A DNA stretch of 5,234 nucleotides from assembly GCA_030680655.1 (NCBI GenBank), contig JAUXUZ010000430.1:1-5234 (forward strand), given 5' to 3'. This DNA comes from Phycisphaerales bacterium (GTDB taxonomy: Bacteria > Planctomycetota > Phycisphaerae > Phycisphaerales > UBA1924). Positions 1 to 5,234 of this stretch are shown piece by piece. Both the position numbers and the translations under genes were made by a program. The notes beneath the pieces were generated by a model. The model saw only the letters and a program-made list of their open reading frames with translations. It made no database searches and had not been told where the DNA came from. Each line of letters starts with the position of its first letter. Positions within the stretch are counted from its first letter, which is position 1.

Positions 1-680
1 CCCGCCCCCCCCGCCCCCCCCGCGCCCGTCTCGTCGTACACCGCCACACCGCTGCTCACCGCCGTGCGTACAAGCGAGCGGCTGATGCTGTCCACCGGCG
101 CCACACCGCTCACCGCCGTCCGCGACGCGACCACGTCCACCGTCTCCGCGTCAACGCCGTACACCTGCGCAACCACCGCCCGCGCATACCCGGTGATCGC
201 CATCACGCACGTCAACAACTCCGCGTACAACTCCTCCCGGCTCTGCGCAGCGCTGATCCGCGAGATGTGCTGCAACTCCGCCAGCCCCAGCACCACCGCC
301 GAGGGCGTGGCCACCCGGCTCACCGGGCCCTCAAAGAGCGTCGCCCGCGCCGCGCCCGAATAACCCCGCCGCGCCCGATCGCCCACCCGCAGCATCACCG
401 GGCCAGCACCGATCCAGTCGCCCACACGGATCGACACCGGCGCCCCGGCCTGCACCTTCGTCCCATTCACCGTGACGCCGTGCCGGCTGTTCAGGTCGTT
501 CACGAACCAGCTCGTCCCCTGCGGGTCAGAGGCAAACACCGCCAGGTGCCGTGACGACACGCGCGGGTCGCTCAGCACAACGTCACAAGAGGCATCACGC
601 CCAAAGACCGTCCCCCCGCTCTTCGAAGCAGCGCACGCCACGCTCTTCTGGTCCGGCAGCACCACGGTCAGTTCGCCCAT
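1..680 (-). CDS. FHA-GAF domain signalling protein, C-terminus beyond the left edge
   Basis: The reading frame is open from the ATG at 680 to the window edge (226 codons), so the gene is incomplete. An FHA domain fills about residues 4-100: the Gly-Arg pair at 27-28, Ser42-x-x-His45, Asn64 and the turn VNG at 71-73 match the phosphothreonine-binding signature. A GAF-like domain starts near residue 130 (LGLAELQHISRI, then ISRSLVRTAVSSGVAVYDE at 199-217) and is still open at the edge. FHA domains bind phosphothreonine peptides and GAF domains bind small ligands or dimerise. In such proteins they usually precede an effector such as a SpoIIE-type phosphatase, a nucleotide cyclase or a sigma-54 activator module; which one is present here cannot be seen. 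There is no signal peptide, so a cytoplasmic location is likely. The start is favoured because FHA strand 1 begins at once and an in-frame TGA lies just upstream. The ribosome-binding site is poor (GAGG only one base before the ATG). The gene follows the dehydrogenase gene after 56 bp and may be cotranscribed with it. Confidence 0.9.
   Translation of the reverse strand, partial: MGELTVVLPDQKSVACAASKSGGTVFGRDASCDVVLSDPRVSSRHLAVFASDPQGTSWFVNDLNSRHGVTVNGTKVQAGAPVSIRVGDWIGAGPVMLRVGDRARRGYSGAARATLFEGPVSRVATPSAVVLGLAELQHISRISAAQSREELYAELLTCVMAITGYARAVVAQVYGVDAETVDVVASRTAVSGVAPVDSISRSLVRTAVSSGVAVYDETGAGGAGGA
3..23 (-). repeat. In-frame 9-nt G-rich repeat (Ala-Gly-Gly units) in the GAF region
   Basis: On the plus strand, two runs of eight C (5-12 and 14-21) are each followed by a G, giving a 9-nt period. 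Read on the minus strand in the frame of the FHA-GAF gene, this encodes Ala-Gly-Gly-Ala-Gly-Gly-Ala, directly after VAVYDETG. A flexible glycine-rich loop inside or at the end of the GAF domain is the simplest reading. The full length of the repeat cannot be seen because it runs to the edge. Confidence 0.7.
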
Positions 681-689
681 GCCTCAATC

Positions 690-708
690 GTACATGAAAA
701 CCACGTAC
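690..708. other. Short imperfect inverted repeat ahead of the FHA-GAF gene
   Basis: The arms 690-696 and 702-708 pair over seven positions, with one G-T wobble on the minus strand, around a five-base loop. The centre lies about 20 bp upstream of the FHA-GAF start. It could be an operator half-site pair or a weak RNA hairpin in the 56-bp gap between the two genes. A match this short can occur by chance, and no T-run follows it, so it is not a terminator. The rest of the gap shows no clear promoter hexamers. Confidence 0.25.
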
Positions 709-736
709 ACCATCTGGCGCTGTCCGCCGCTCCCCC

Positions 737-2371
737 TCACCCCGGCACCACGCTCTGCGCCAACGCCTCCGCTACCTTGATCCCATCCACACCCGCAGAC
801 AGAATCCCGCCCGCGTAACCAGCCCCCTCACCCGCCGGGAACAACCCCTTCGTGTTCACACTCTGGAACGTCTCGTCGCGCTTGATGCGCACCGGCGAAG
901 ACGTCCGCGTCTCGACGCCCGTGAGCACCGCATCCTTCATGTCATAGCCGCGGATCTGCTGACCGAACTTCTTCAGCGCCTCGCGGATCGCCACAATCGC
1001 AAACGGCGGCAGGCACGGCGTCAGGTCCGTCGGCGTCACGCCCGGCTTGTACGACGGCACGACCTTGCCAAGCGACGTGCTCGGCCTCCCCGCGATGAAG
1101 TCACCCACAAGCTGCGCCGGCGCCGCGTACGTCCCGCCGCCGGCAACAAACGCCGCCGTCTCCCACCTCCGCTGAAACGCCACACCCGCCAGAGGCCCGC
1201 CCGGATAGTCCTTCTCCGGCGTGATCCCCACCACAATTCCCGCGTTCGCGTTCCGCTCCGAACGCGAGTACTGGCTCATCCCGTTGGTCACCACCCGACC
1301 CTCCTCAGACGTCGCCGCAACCACCGTCCCGCCCGGGCACATGCAGAAGCTGTACACATCCCGCCCGTTCCGAGCGTGGTGCACCAGCTTGTAGTCCGCC
1401 GCCCCCAGGATCGGGTTCCCCGCGCTCGGCCCAAACCGGGCTACGTCGATCAGCGACTGCGGGTGTTCAACGCGGAACCCCACCGAGAACGGCTTCGCCT
1501 CAACGTACACGCCCCGCTCGTGCAGCACCGCAAACGTGTCGCGCGAGCTGTGCCCAACCGCAAGCACCACGTGATCCGCGGCAATCCGCTCCCCACTTGC
1601 TAACACCACACCCCGCATCTGCCGCGTCCCGTCCGCCCGCACCTCGATGTCAAAGTCCGCAACGCGGCTCTCAAACCGGTACTCGCCACCGAGCGACTCG
1701 ATCGTCGCCCGCATGCTCTCCACCATCTTCACCAGACGGAACGTCCCGATGTGCGGGTGCGCCTCAACCAGGATCTCCGGCGGCGCGCCCGCTTTCACAA
1801 ACTCCATCAGCACCTTGCGCCCAAGGTGCCGCGGGTCCTTGATCTGGCTGTAGAGCTTCCCATCCGAGAACGTCCCCGCCCCCCCCTCGCCAAACTGCAC
1901 GTTCGACTCCGGGTCGAGCTTCGAGCCGCGCCACAACCCCCACGTGTCCTTGGTCCGCTGCTTCACTTTCCGCCCACGCTCGAGGATGATCGGCCGGAAC
2001 CCCATCTGCGCCAGGATCAGCGCGGCGAACAACCCACACGGCCCAGCCCCGATGACGATCGGCCGCAACCCCTTCCCCCCATCGCCAAACCCCTCCGGCG
2101 CCTTGGCAACAAACCTGTACGACGTGTCCGGCGTCGGCTTGACGCTCACCTCACCCGCGAGTTTCTTCAGCAACGCCCCCTCGTCCTTCACCTCCACATC
2201 CACCGAATAGACCAGCAGGATCGCCGACTTCTTCCGCGCATCGTGCGCCCGCCGCACCACCACGCACAAGAGCAGCTCCTCAGGCTTGATGCGCAGCCGC
2301 CCCGCCACCGCCTTCGCGACGGCCTCCGGCGGGTGGTCAAGCGGCAACCTGATCTCCGTCACGCGAAGCAT
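737..2371 (-). CDS. FAD-dependent dehydrogenase, COG2509-type NAD(P)/FAD oxidoreductase
   Basis: This is a complete 544-residue protein. Residues 1-95 form the family's small N-terminal alpha/beta domain (start LRVTEIRLPLDHP; conserved RRAHDARKKSA near 40-50). A Rossmann FAD-binding motif, VIGAGPCG, lies at 106-113 with the strand-2 acid in LERG at 130-133. NVQFGEGGAGTFSDGKL (157-173) is the second family signature. HVVLAVGHSSRD (267-278) matches the GD-like strand of flavoproteins. CPGGTVV occurs at 345-351 and TSSPVRI at 490-496. The FAD-closing C-terminal motif GLFPAGEGAGYAGGILSAG is at 509-527. Length and motif order match the family, so it is probably a soluble cytoplasmic flavoenzyme; the physiological substrate of the family is not established to my knowledge. 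The ATG at 2371 gives the expected family N-terminus, although no Shine-Dalgarno precedes it. The gene is separated from the upstream secreted-protein gene by a strong terminator and repeats, so it must have its own promoter. Confidence 0.95.
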   Translation of the reverse strand: MLRVTEIRLPLDHPPEAVAKAVAGRLRIKPEELLLCVVVRRAHDARKKSAILLVYSVDVEVKDEGALLKKLAGEVSVKPTPDTSYRFVAKAPEGFGDGGKGLRPIVIGAGPCGLFAALILAQMGFRPIILERGRKVKQRTKDTWGLWRGSKLDPESNVQFGEGGAGTFSDGKLYSQIKDPRHLGRKVLMEFVKAGAPPEILVEAHPHIGTFRLVKMVESMRATIESLGGEYRFESRVADFDIEVRADGTRQMRGVVLASGERIAADHVVLAVGHSSRDTFAVLHERGVYVEAKPFSVGFRVEHPQSLIDVARFGPSAGNPILGAADYKLVHHARNGRDVYSFCMCPGGTVVAATSEEGRVVTNGMSQYSRSERNANAGIVVGITPEKDYPGGPLAGVAFQRRWETAAFVAGGGTYAAPAQLVGDFIAGRPSTSLGKVVPSYKPGVTPTDLTPCLPPFAIVAIREALKKFGQQIRGYDMKDAVLTGVETRTSSPVRIKRDETFQSVNTKGLFPAGEGAGYAGGILSAGVDGIKVAEALAQSVVPG

Positions 2372-2378
2372 GGCCCGT

Positions 2379-2384
2379 TTTATA
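2379..2384 (-). promoter_or_regulatory. Candidate -10 element (TATAAA) close to the dehydrogenase start
   Basis: TATAAA on the minus strand ends eight bases before the ATG at 2371 and stands out in GC-rich surroundings. If it works as a -10 box, transcription would begin at or within a base or two of the start codon, giving a leaderless or nearly leaderless mRNA. That would fit the lack of a Shine-Dalgarno sequence. No good -35 match lies 16-18 bp upstream, where the palindromic element begins. The call rests on base composition and a single hexamer. Confidence 0.25.
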
Positions 2385-2403
2385 GCGCACTACGCGAGCA
2401 ATT

Positions 2404-2465
2404 GCCCCCCTCGCCCGCGTAGCGGGAGAGGGGGGCCAAAGCTCTGCGAGGCCGGGTGAGGGTGC
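2404..2465. repeat. Palindromic REP-like intergenic element
   Basis: A near-perfect inverted repeat occupies 2404-2436: 15-base arms (2404-2418 and 2422-2436) pair at 14 of 15 positions around the 3-base loop GTA, with one mismatch (2413/2427). A tail reading GCACCCTCACCCGGCC on the minus strand (2450-2465) follows. The combination of a CCCTCACCC-type flank, a CCCTCTCCCGC arm and its inverted partner resembles dispersed intergenic palindromes that I recall from many GC-rich bacterial genomes. The hairpin is not followed directly by a T-run in either direction, so it is not a standard intrinsic terminator. It sits between the secreted-protein terminator and the dehydrogenase start. Confidence 0.6.
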
Positions 2466-2502
2466 TTTTTTCCCTCTGCTTCTGCCACTCGCCGCACCCC
2501 CA

Positions 2503-2547
2503 CACATCGGCCCTATCAGTCCCATCCGTCCTATCCGACCTATCCCC
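2503..2547. repeat. Degenerate 9-bp tandem repeat, consensus CCTATCCGT
   Basis: Five consecutive 9-base units can be aligned: CACATCGGC, CCTATCAGT, CCCATCCGT, CCTATCCGA and CCTATCCCC. The last four share C-C-x-A-T-C strictly, and the first is divergent. The array lies in the noncoding gap between the terminator of the secreted-protein gene and the palindromic element. In one minus-strand frame it would read as Asp-Arg-x triplets, but that frame shows no other sign of coding. It looks like a minisatellite; no function can be assigned from the sequence. Confidence 0.65.
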
Positions 2548-2552
2548 CCAAC

Positions 2553-2586
2553 AAAAAAAGGGCCCCGCCGCAACGCGGCGAGGCCC
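2553..2586 (-). terminator. Intrinsic terminator of the secreted-protein gene
   Basis: On the minus strand a GC-rich stem of 12 positions (2575-2586 pairing with 2560-2571, one mismatch at 2581/2565) closes a three-base loop and is followed at once by seven T residues (2559-2553). It begins 36 bases after the TAG stop codon of the dockerin-type gene at 2622-2624. This is a textbook Rho-independent terminator and isolates that gene from the dehydrogenase gene downstream. Confidence 0.93.
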
Positions 2587-2621
2587 GATCTCGAAGAGTC
2601 CATCAGCGCCCAATGCCCGCC

Positions 2622-4922
2622 CTACGGGCAACCAGCAAAGAACGCATCAATAAACGCGATGAAGTCGTTGTTGTTAAACTGACCGTCCGCCCCCGGCAGG
2701 CCACCCTGCCGCCCGAAGTCAGCGCGCCCATCCGCCGCAAAGAAGAAGTCAATAAACGCGATGAAGTCGTTGTTGTCCAGGAAGTCATCCTGGCCCGCAA
2801 CACCACCCTGCACGCCGATATCCGCAACGCCGCAGTGCGCCGGCACCGTCGGAACAGGCACCGCGTTGGCGTTGATCGAGCCGGGCCCGCCATTGACGCT
2901 CGCCTTGAACAGCGCCAGCGCCGCAGCGCCGCTGCTCGGCGCGACGTTCGAGGTGAACCCGAAGTTGTACAGGCACCCCCACCGCAGCGCGTTGGCGTTG
3001 GGGTTCTGTGCAAACGCCTGCGTTGAGAACGTCAACGCGCCCGCAGACCGCGTCGCCGTCCACGCCGCATTGCTGTACGGCTCGCCCGAGTGCCACATCG
3101 GCGCATGGAACGTCACATCCGTCACCGTCGCAGCCACCGGCATCGGCACGCCAAACGCCTGCGCCGACCGGTCAGAGTTGTGGTTGTACACCGCGTACTC
3201 GTAACGCCAGAGCCCGCCGCCAAGCGCCGTCGCCTTCGCCGCCACGATGAACCGCGACCGGATCGTCGTCCCCGGGAACGCCGGGTTGCCGTCGCCATCC
3301 CTGAAGCCCGTGCTCGTGTTGGGGTAGTCGTCGTGGTCGGCGTTCACCTGCGTCACCGACGCGTCCGCGGCCTTCCACGCATGAATCCCCGGCTCCTGCG
3401 AATGGAACGTGCCGATGAGCGTCGGCGAAGTGTTCACGTTGCCGATCTCGCGCCACGAAGCGTTGTTCAACGCGTTCACGGCCACCGTTTCGCCCGGACG
3501 AACGAACTGCGCATCGTCCGCCGTCACATAAAACGCGTCAACATAAAATCGCGTGCCCGCCGGCTGCGCCGTCACGTCAACCGTCGGCACCTGCAGCCGC
3601 GAGCGGATCGTCGCGTCCGAAGTCCCCGAGCCCGTGGTAAACGGCGATGAGCCCAGCGAAGCGTTGACGACGTTCTTCGGCCCAAGGCCACCCTGGCTGC
3701 CGTTGAGACTGCCGCCGTACGTGTCGGTGCAGTTCACACCCAGCGCATCGCCGCCGATGTTCTGGTAGTTCTGCATGCTCGGCCGCCAGACGCTGGGGGT
3801 CTGGCAACCGGCGCCGGAGTTGGTCGACACAAACCCGTGCTTGAGCCACGACTGCCCAAGCTGCTCAAACCGCGAGTAGGCGCCGTAGCTCTTGAGCCGG
3901 TACATGTTCTGGCTGATCACCGGGTGCTGCGTCGTGTCAAAGTCCGGGCCGTACGAGCCCGAGTCGATCCACAACACCGGATAGTCGCCAATGTTCGACG
4001 ACGTCGTCCCCACCGAATACGCCGTGATGCTCCCCACCGCGTTGCCGTGATCAACCGTCGTGTTGGTCCCCCACCGCGGCACATCCGTGATCGCCCACGT
4101 GATCACATCCGGCCCCAGCGCCGGGTGCGGCGGAACAAGCACGCTCACGCTGATGTTGCCCGAGCCCGTGCGACCAAGGTCATCCGTCGCTGTCACACTG
4201 ACCGTGCCACCAGCCGTCACGTTCGCCAGCAGATACGAGTACACATTGTCGCCCGCCGTGACATCCCCGTTGAGCCCGTCGTCATGAAACGCCGCTGCGC
4301 CCGGCCCACCGATGGTCGTCAGGTTGCTCACCACCGAAGCGATCGCACTGGCCGGGTTCCCCCCCTGCTGCACCGTCACCTTCATCAGCCGGCTGCCGCC
4401 GGGTGGCCCGCTGCCGGGGGTCGTTGAACCGCTCGAAACCGACGGCGGGTACGGACCCGTGCCCGGCACCACACCCACAAGCGTCACCGTCACGTTCGAC
4501 ATCGTCGCGGTGCCGCCGGTGTACGAGTTGCCATACCCAACCGTCACCGTCTGGTTCGTCAGCGTCAGCGGCGCCGGGTGAGGCATCAAAGCAGAGGTGA
4601 AGCTGATCGGATTGCCGTTGGCCGGCGCTCCCGAGTTCTCAGCCGCCGTGACCGTCGCCCCGTTGACAAACGCGTCGTAGTTGCTCCACTGGTACTGGTT
4701 CACCGTGGCGCACATGTCCGCCGCCCACGAACCGCCCGAGGAATTGGAATAGTCAAAGTGAAAGATGATCCCCGTCAGCGTGCCGCTCAGCCCCGGGCTC
4801 GTCACCGTGAAACCACCACCACCCGTGACCACCTGCGGCCCGGCAAAGCTCACGACAACATCGCCCTGCGCCGCAGAAATCAACGCCGCGGCCAGAGCGG
4901 CCGACAAAGATTTGGTGTTCAT
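2622..4922 (-). CDS. Secreted multidomain protein with C-terminal GC-type dockerin
   Basis: The product has 766 residues from the ATG at 4922. A TTG one codon upstream is also possible, but the ATG gives the same signal peptide. Residues 1-20 form a Sec signal peptide (Lys4, hydrophobic Ala/Leu core, likely cut after AQG). A beta-rich domain (21-152), a Gly/Pro/Ser linker (154-176) and an Ig-like domain (about 178-262) follow; the last has an acidic loop, DDGLNGDVTAGD (214-225), suggestive of calcium binding. A large domain (269-690) carries NMYRLK, WLKHGF (359-364), LNGSQGGLGPK (406-416), LWRYEYAVYNHNSDRS and ALRWGCLYNFGF (645-656). I recall these blocks from planctomycete secreted proteins of unknown function, and I see no catalytic motif. 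The C-terminus (697-765) is a dockerin-like pair of 34-residue repeats with NNDFIAFID cores, bracketed by Cys697 and the terminal Gly-Cys, which is followed by Pro. Six cysteines in total fit an exported, disulfide-bonded protein. A surface-anchored or secreted role is inferred. Confidence 0.93.
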   Translation of the reverse strand: MNTKSLSAALAAALISAAQGDVVVSFAGPQVVTGGGGFTVTSPGLSGTLTGIIFHFDYSNSSGGSWAADMCATVNQYQWSNYDAFVNGATVTAAENSGAPANGNPISFTSALMPHPAPLTLTNQTVTVGYGNSYTGGTATMSNVTVTLVGVVPGTGPYPPSVSSGSTTPGSGPPGGSRLMKVTVQQGGNPASAIASVVSNLTTIGGPGAAAFHDDGLNGDVTAGDNVYSYLLANVTAGGTVSVTATDDLGRTGSGNISVSVLVPPHPALGPDVITWAITDVPRWGTNTTVDHGNAVGSITAYSVGTTSSNIGDYPVLWIDSGSYGPDFDTTQHPVISQNMYRLKSYGAYSRFEQLGQSWLKHGFVSTNSGAGCQTPSVWRPSMQNYQNIGGDALGVNCTDTYGGSLNGSQGGLGPKNVVNASLGSSPFTTGSGTSDATIRSRLQVPTVDVTAQPAGTRFYVDAFYVTADDAQFVRPGETVAVNALNNASWREIGNVNTSPTLIGTFHSQEPGIHAWKAADASVTQVNADHDDYPNTSTGFRDGDGNPAFPGTTIRSRFIVAAKATALGGGLWRYEYAVYNHNSDRSAQAFGVPMPVAATVTDVTFHAPMWHSGEPYSNAAWTATRSAGALTFSTQAFAQNPNANALRWGCLYNFGFTSNVAPSSGAAALALFKASVNGGPGSINANAVPVPTVPAHCGVADIGVQGGVAGQDDFLDNNDFIAFIDFFFAADGRADFGRQGGLPGADGQFNNNDFIAFIDAFFAGCP
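2647..2776 (-). repeat. Duplicated dockerin half-repeat with 28-bp exact DNA copies
   Basis: The stretches 2647-2674 and 2749-2776 are identical over 28 bases and lie exactly 102 bp (34 codons) apart. Each encodes the NNDFIAFID core of one dockerin repeat. The flanking protein units are alike but diverged: ADIGVQGGVAGQDDFLD in the first and ADFGRQGGLPGADGQFN in the second. Identity is higher in the core than around it, which fits either strong constraint plus shared codon choice or recent gene conversion. Confidence 0.9.
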
Positions 4923-4974
4923 CAAAGTGTCTCGCTAAAAGAACGCGTGTGGAAAAGAGCCGATCCGCACCACA

Positions 4975-5002
4975 AGTAGAACAGACAGACGCGGATTGTC
5001 AA
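4975..5002 (-). promoter_or_regulatory. Candidate sigma-70-type promoter of the secreted-protein gene
   Basis: On the minus strand a perfect TTGACA (-35, 4997-5002) is followed after a 16-bp spacer by TCTACT (-10, 4975-4980), which matches TATAAT at four of six positions. Transcription would start near 4968, leaving a 5' leader of roughly 45 bases. The leader has only a weak GCGAGA-like ribosome-binding sequence about ten bases before the ATG. The exact -35 hexamer is notable in GC-rich DNA, but the -10 match is modest. Confidence 0.45.
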
Positions 5003-5077
5003 GTGAATCGCCCACCACCAAATGTCCACACAGGCCTGAAGCATGCATGAAGCCGGTGTAAGGGCTCGCAACCAACC

Positions 5078-5093
5078 CGAGGGCTTCCCCTCG
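5078..5093. other. Perfect 6-bp stem-loop in the 251-bp intergenic region
   Basis: CGAGGG (5078-5083) pairs exactly with CCCTCG (5088-5093) around a four-base loop, which reads GAAG on the minus strand. It lies about 80 bp downstream of the stop codon of the partial right-edge gene. No T-run follows, so it is at best a weak or Rho-assisted 3'-end structure, or chance. Apart from this and the candidate promoter, the region 4923-5173 shows no supported feature. Confidence 0.25.
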
Positions 5094-5173
5094 CCCACCC
5101 CTCCAGCCACCCCGCTCTCTCTTCTGCCCTTTGCCGTCTCCAGCTTCCGCCACAACGCCACTCCGCCACCGCT

Positions 5174-5234
5174 CTAAAGCCGCCCCCCAAACGCAACCTT
5201 CCCACGCGCTACGTCGCGGATCGCGTCGAGGATC
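5174..5234 (-). CDS. C-terminal end of an unidentified upstream gene
   Basis: One minus-strand frame reads ILDAIRDVARGKVAFGGRL and stops with TAG at 5174-5176. The first codons (ATC CTC GAC GCG ATC CGC GAC) show the G/C third-position preference of the genes in this window, and the peptide looks like an amphipathic helix followed by a short tail. It is vaguely like the last helix of response-regulator receiver domains (ILDAIRxVAxG), but 19 residues are too few to identify a family. The gene would share orientation with the secreted-protein gene 251 bp downstream. The other two minus frames and the plus strand look less protein-like here. Confidence 0.42.
   Translation of the reverse strand, partial: ILDAIRDVARGKVAFGGRL

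Noticed and set aside
684..713. A nine-codon minus-strand frame between the dehydrogenase and FHA-GAF genes, as a possible leader peptide
   Set aside because: It has no regulatory codon run, no ribosome-binding site and no attenuator structure after it.
1751..2422. A 223-codon open frame on the plus strand opposite the dehydrogenase gene
   Set aside because: It lies opposite a well-supported flavoenzyme in GC-rich DNA, is composed largely of Arg, Pro, His and Leu, and shows no domain. It is an antisense shadow.
2404..2471. The palindrome plus the T-run at 2466-2471, as a plus-strand terminator
   Set aside because: Some 29 bases separate the hairpin from the T-run, and there is no plus-strand gene in the window for it to serve.
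2503..2547. The 9-bp tandem array as a CRISPR remnant
   Set aside because: Units are contiguous and far too short, there are no spacers, and no cas genes are present.
3837..4427. A 196-codon plus-strand open frame, and similar Arg-rich frames opposite the secreted-protein gene
   Set aside because: They overlap a complete gene with a signal peptide and recognisable domains, and their extreme Arg/Val/His composition is typical of antisense GC-rich frames.
4923..4925. TTG as the start codon of the secreted-protein gene
   Set aside because: The adjacent ATG at 4922 is in frame, adds nothing unusual and gives a normal signal peptide; ATG is the more probable start.
4922..5161. A 79-codon minus-strand frame whose stop overlaps the secreted-protein start (TGATG), with a Trp- and Leu-rich segment
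   Set aside because: The overlap would suit translational coupling, but codon use is unlike the neighbours (AGA AGA, many A- or T-ending codons), the candidate promoter lies inside the frame, and the peptide resembles nothing I know. A ribosome-profiling signal here would reopen it.

Overview
The window looks like chromosomal DNA from a GC-rich planctomycete, most likely of the Phycisphaerae. The best evidence is the large secreted protein. Its C-terminus carries the paired repeat with NNDFIAFID cores ending in Gly-Cys (the 'GC-type dockerin' anchor), and its body has blocks I recall from planctomycete secreted proteins (WLKHGF, LNGSQGGLGPK, LWRYEYAVYNHNSDRS, ALRWGCLYNFGF). Coding regions favour G or C at the third codon position, and Shine-Dalgarno sequences are weak or absent. 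The taxonomic call is inference from these features, not from a marker gene.

All supported genes lie on the minus strand, so transcription runs from right to left. At the right edge (5174-5234) are the last 19 codons of a probable upstream gene. A 251-bp intergenic region follows, with a plausible sigma-70-type promoter (-35 TTGACA at 4997-5002). Next is a 766-residue secreted dockerin-type protein (2622-4922), which ends in a strong intrinsic terminator (2553-2586). The 181-bp gap at 2372-2552 holds a degenerate 9-bp tandem repeat and a long palindromic element of the REP-like or dispersed kind, just upstream of the next gene. That gene (737-2371) encodes a complete COG2509-type FAD-dependent dehydrogenase of 544 residues. 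After 56 bp comes a gene that runs off the left edge (<1-680), encoding an FHA domain followed by a GAF domain.

The secreted-protein gene is probably a single transcription unit, bounded by its own promoter and terminator. The dehydrogenase and FHA-GAF genes are close, co-oriented and have no visible terminator between them, so they may be cotranscribed. Their products suggest no obvious shared pathway: one is a soluble flavoenzyme, the other a phosphopeptide-binding and small-ligand sensory protein whose output domain lies outside the window. I see no defence system, CRISPR array, insertion sequence, tRNA or rRNA. The items most worth a second look are the uncharacterised secreted domain with its duplicated anchor, the two intergenic repeat elements, and the G-rich in-frame repeat at the left edge.
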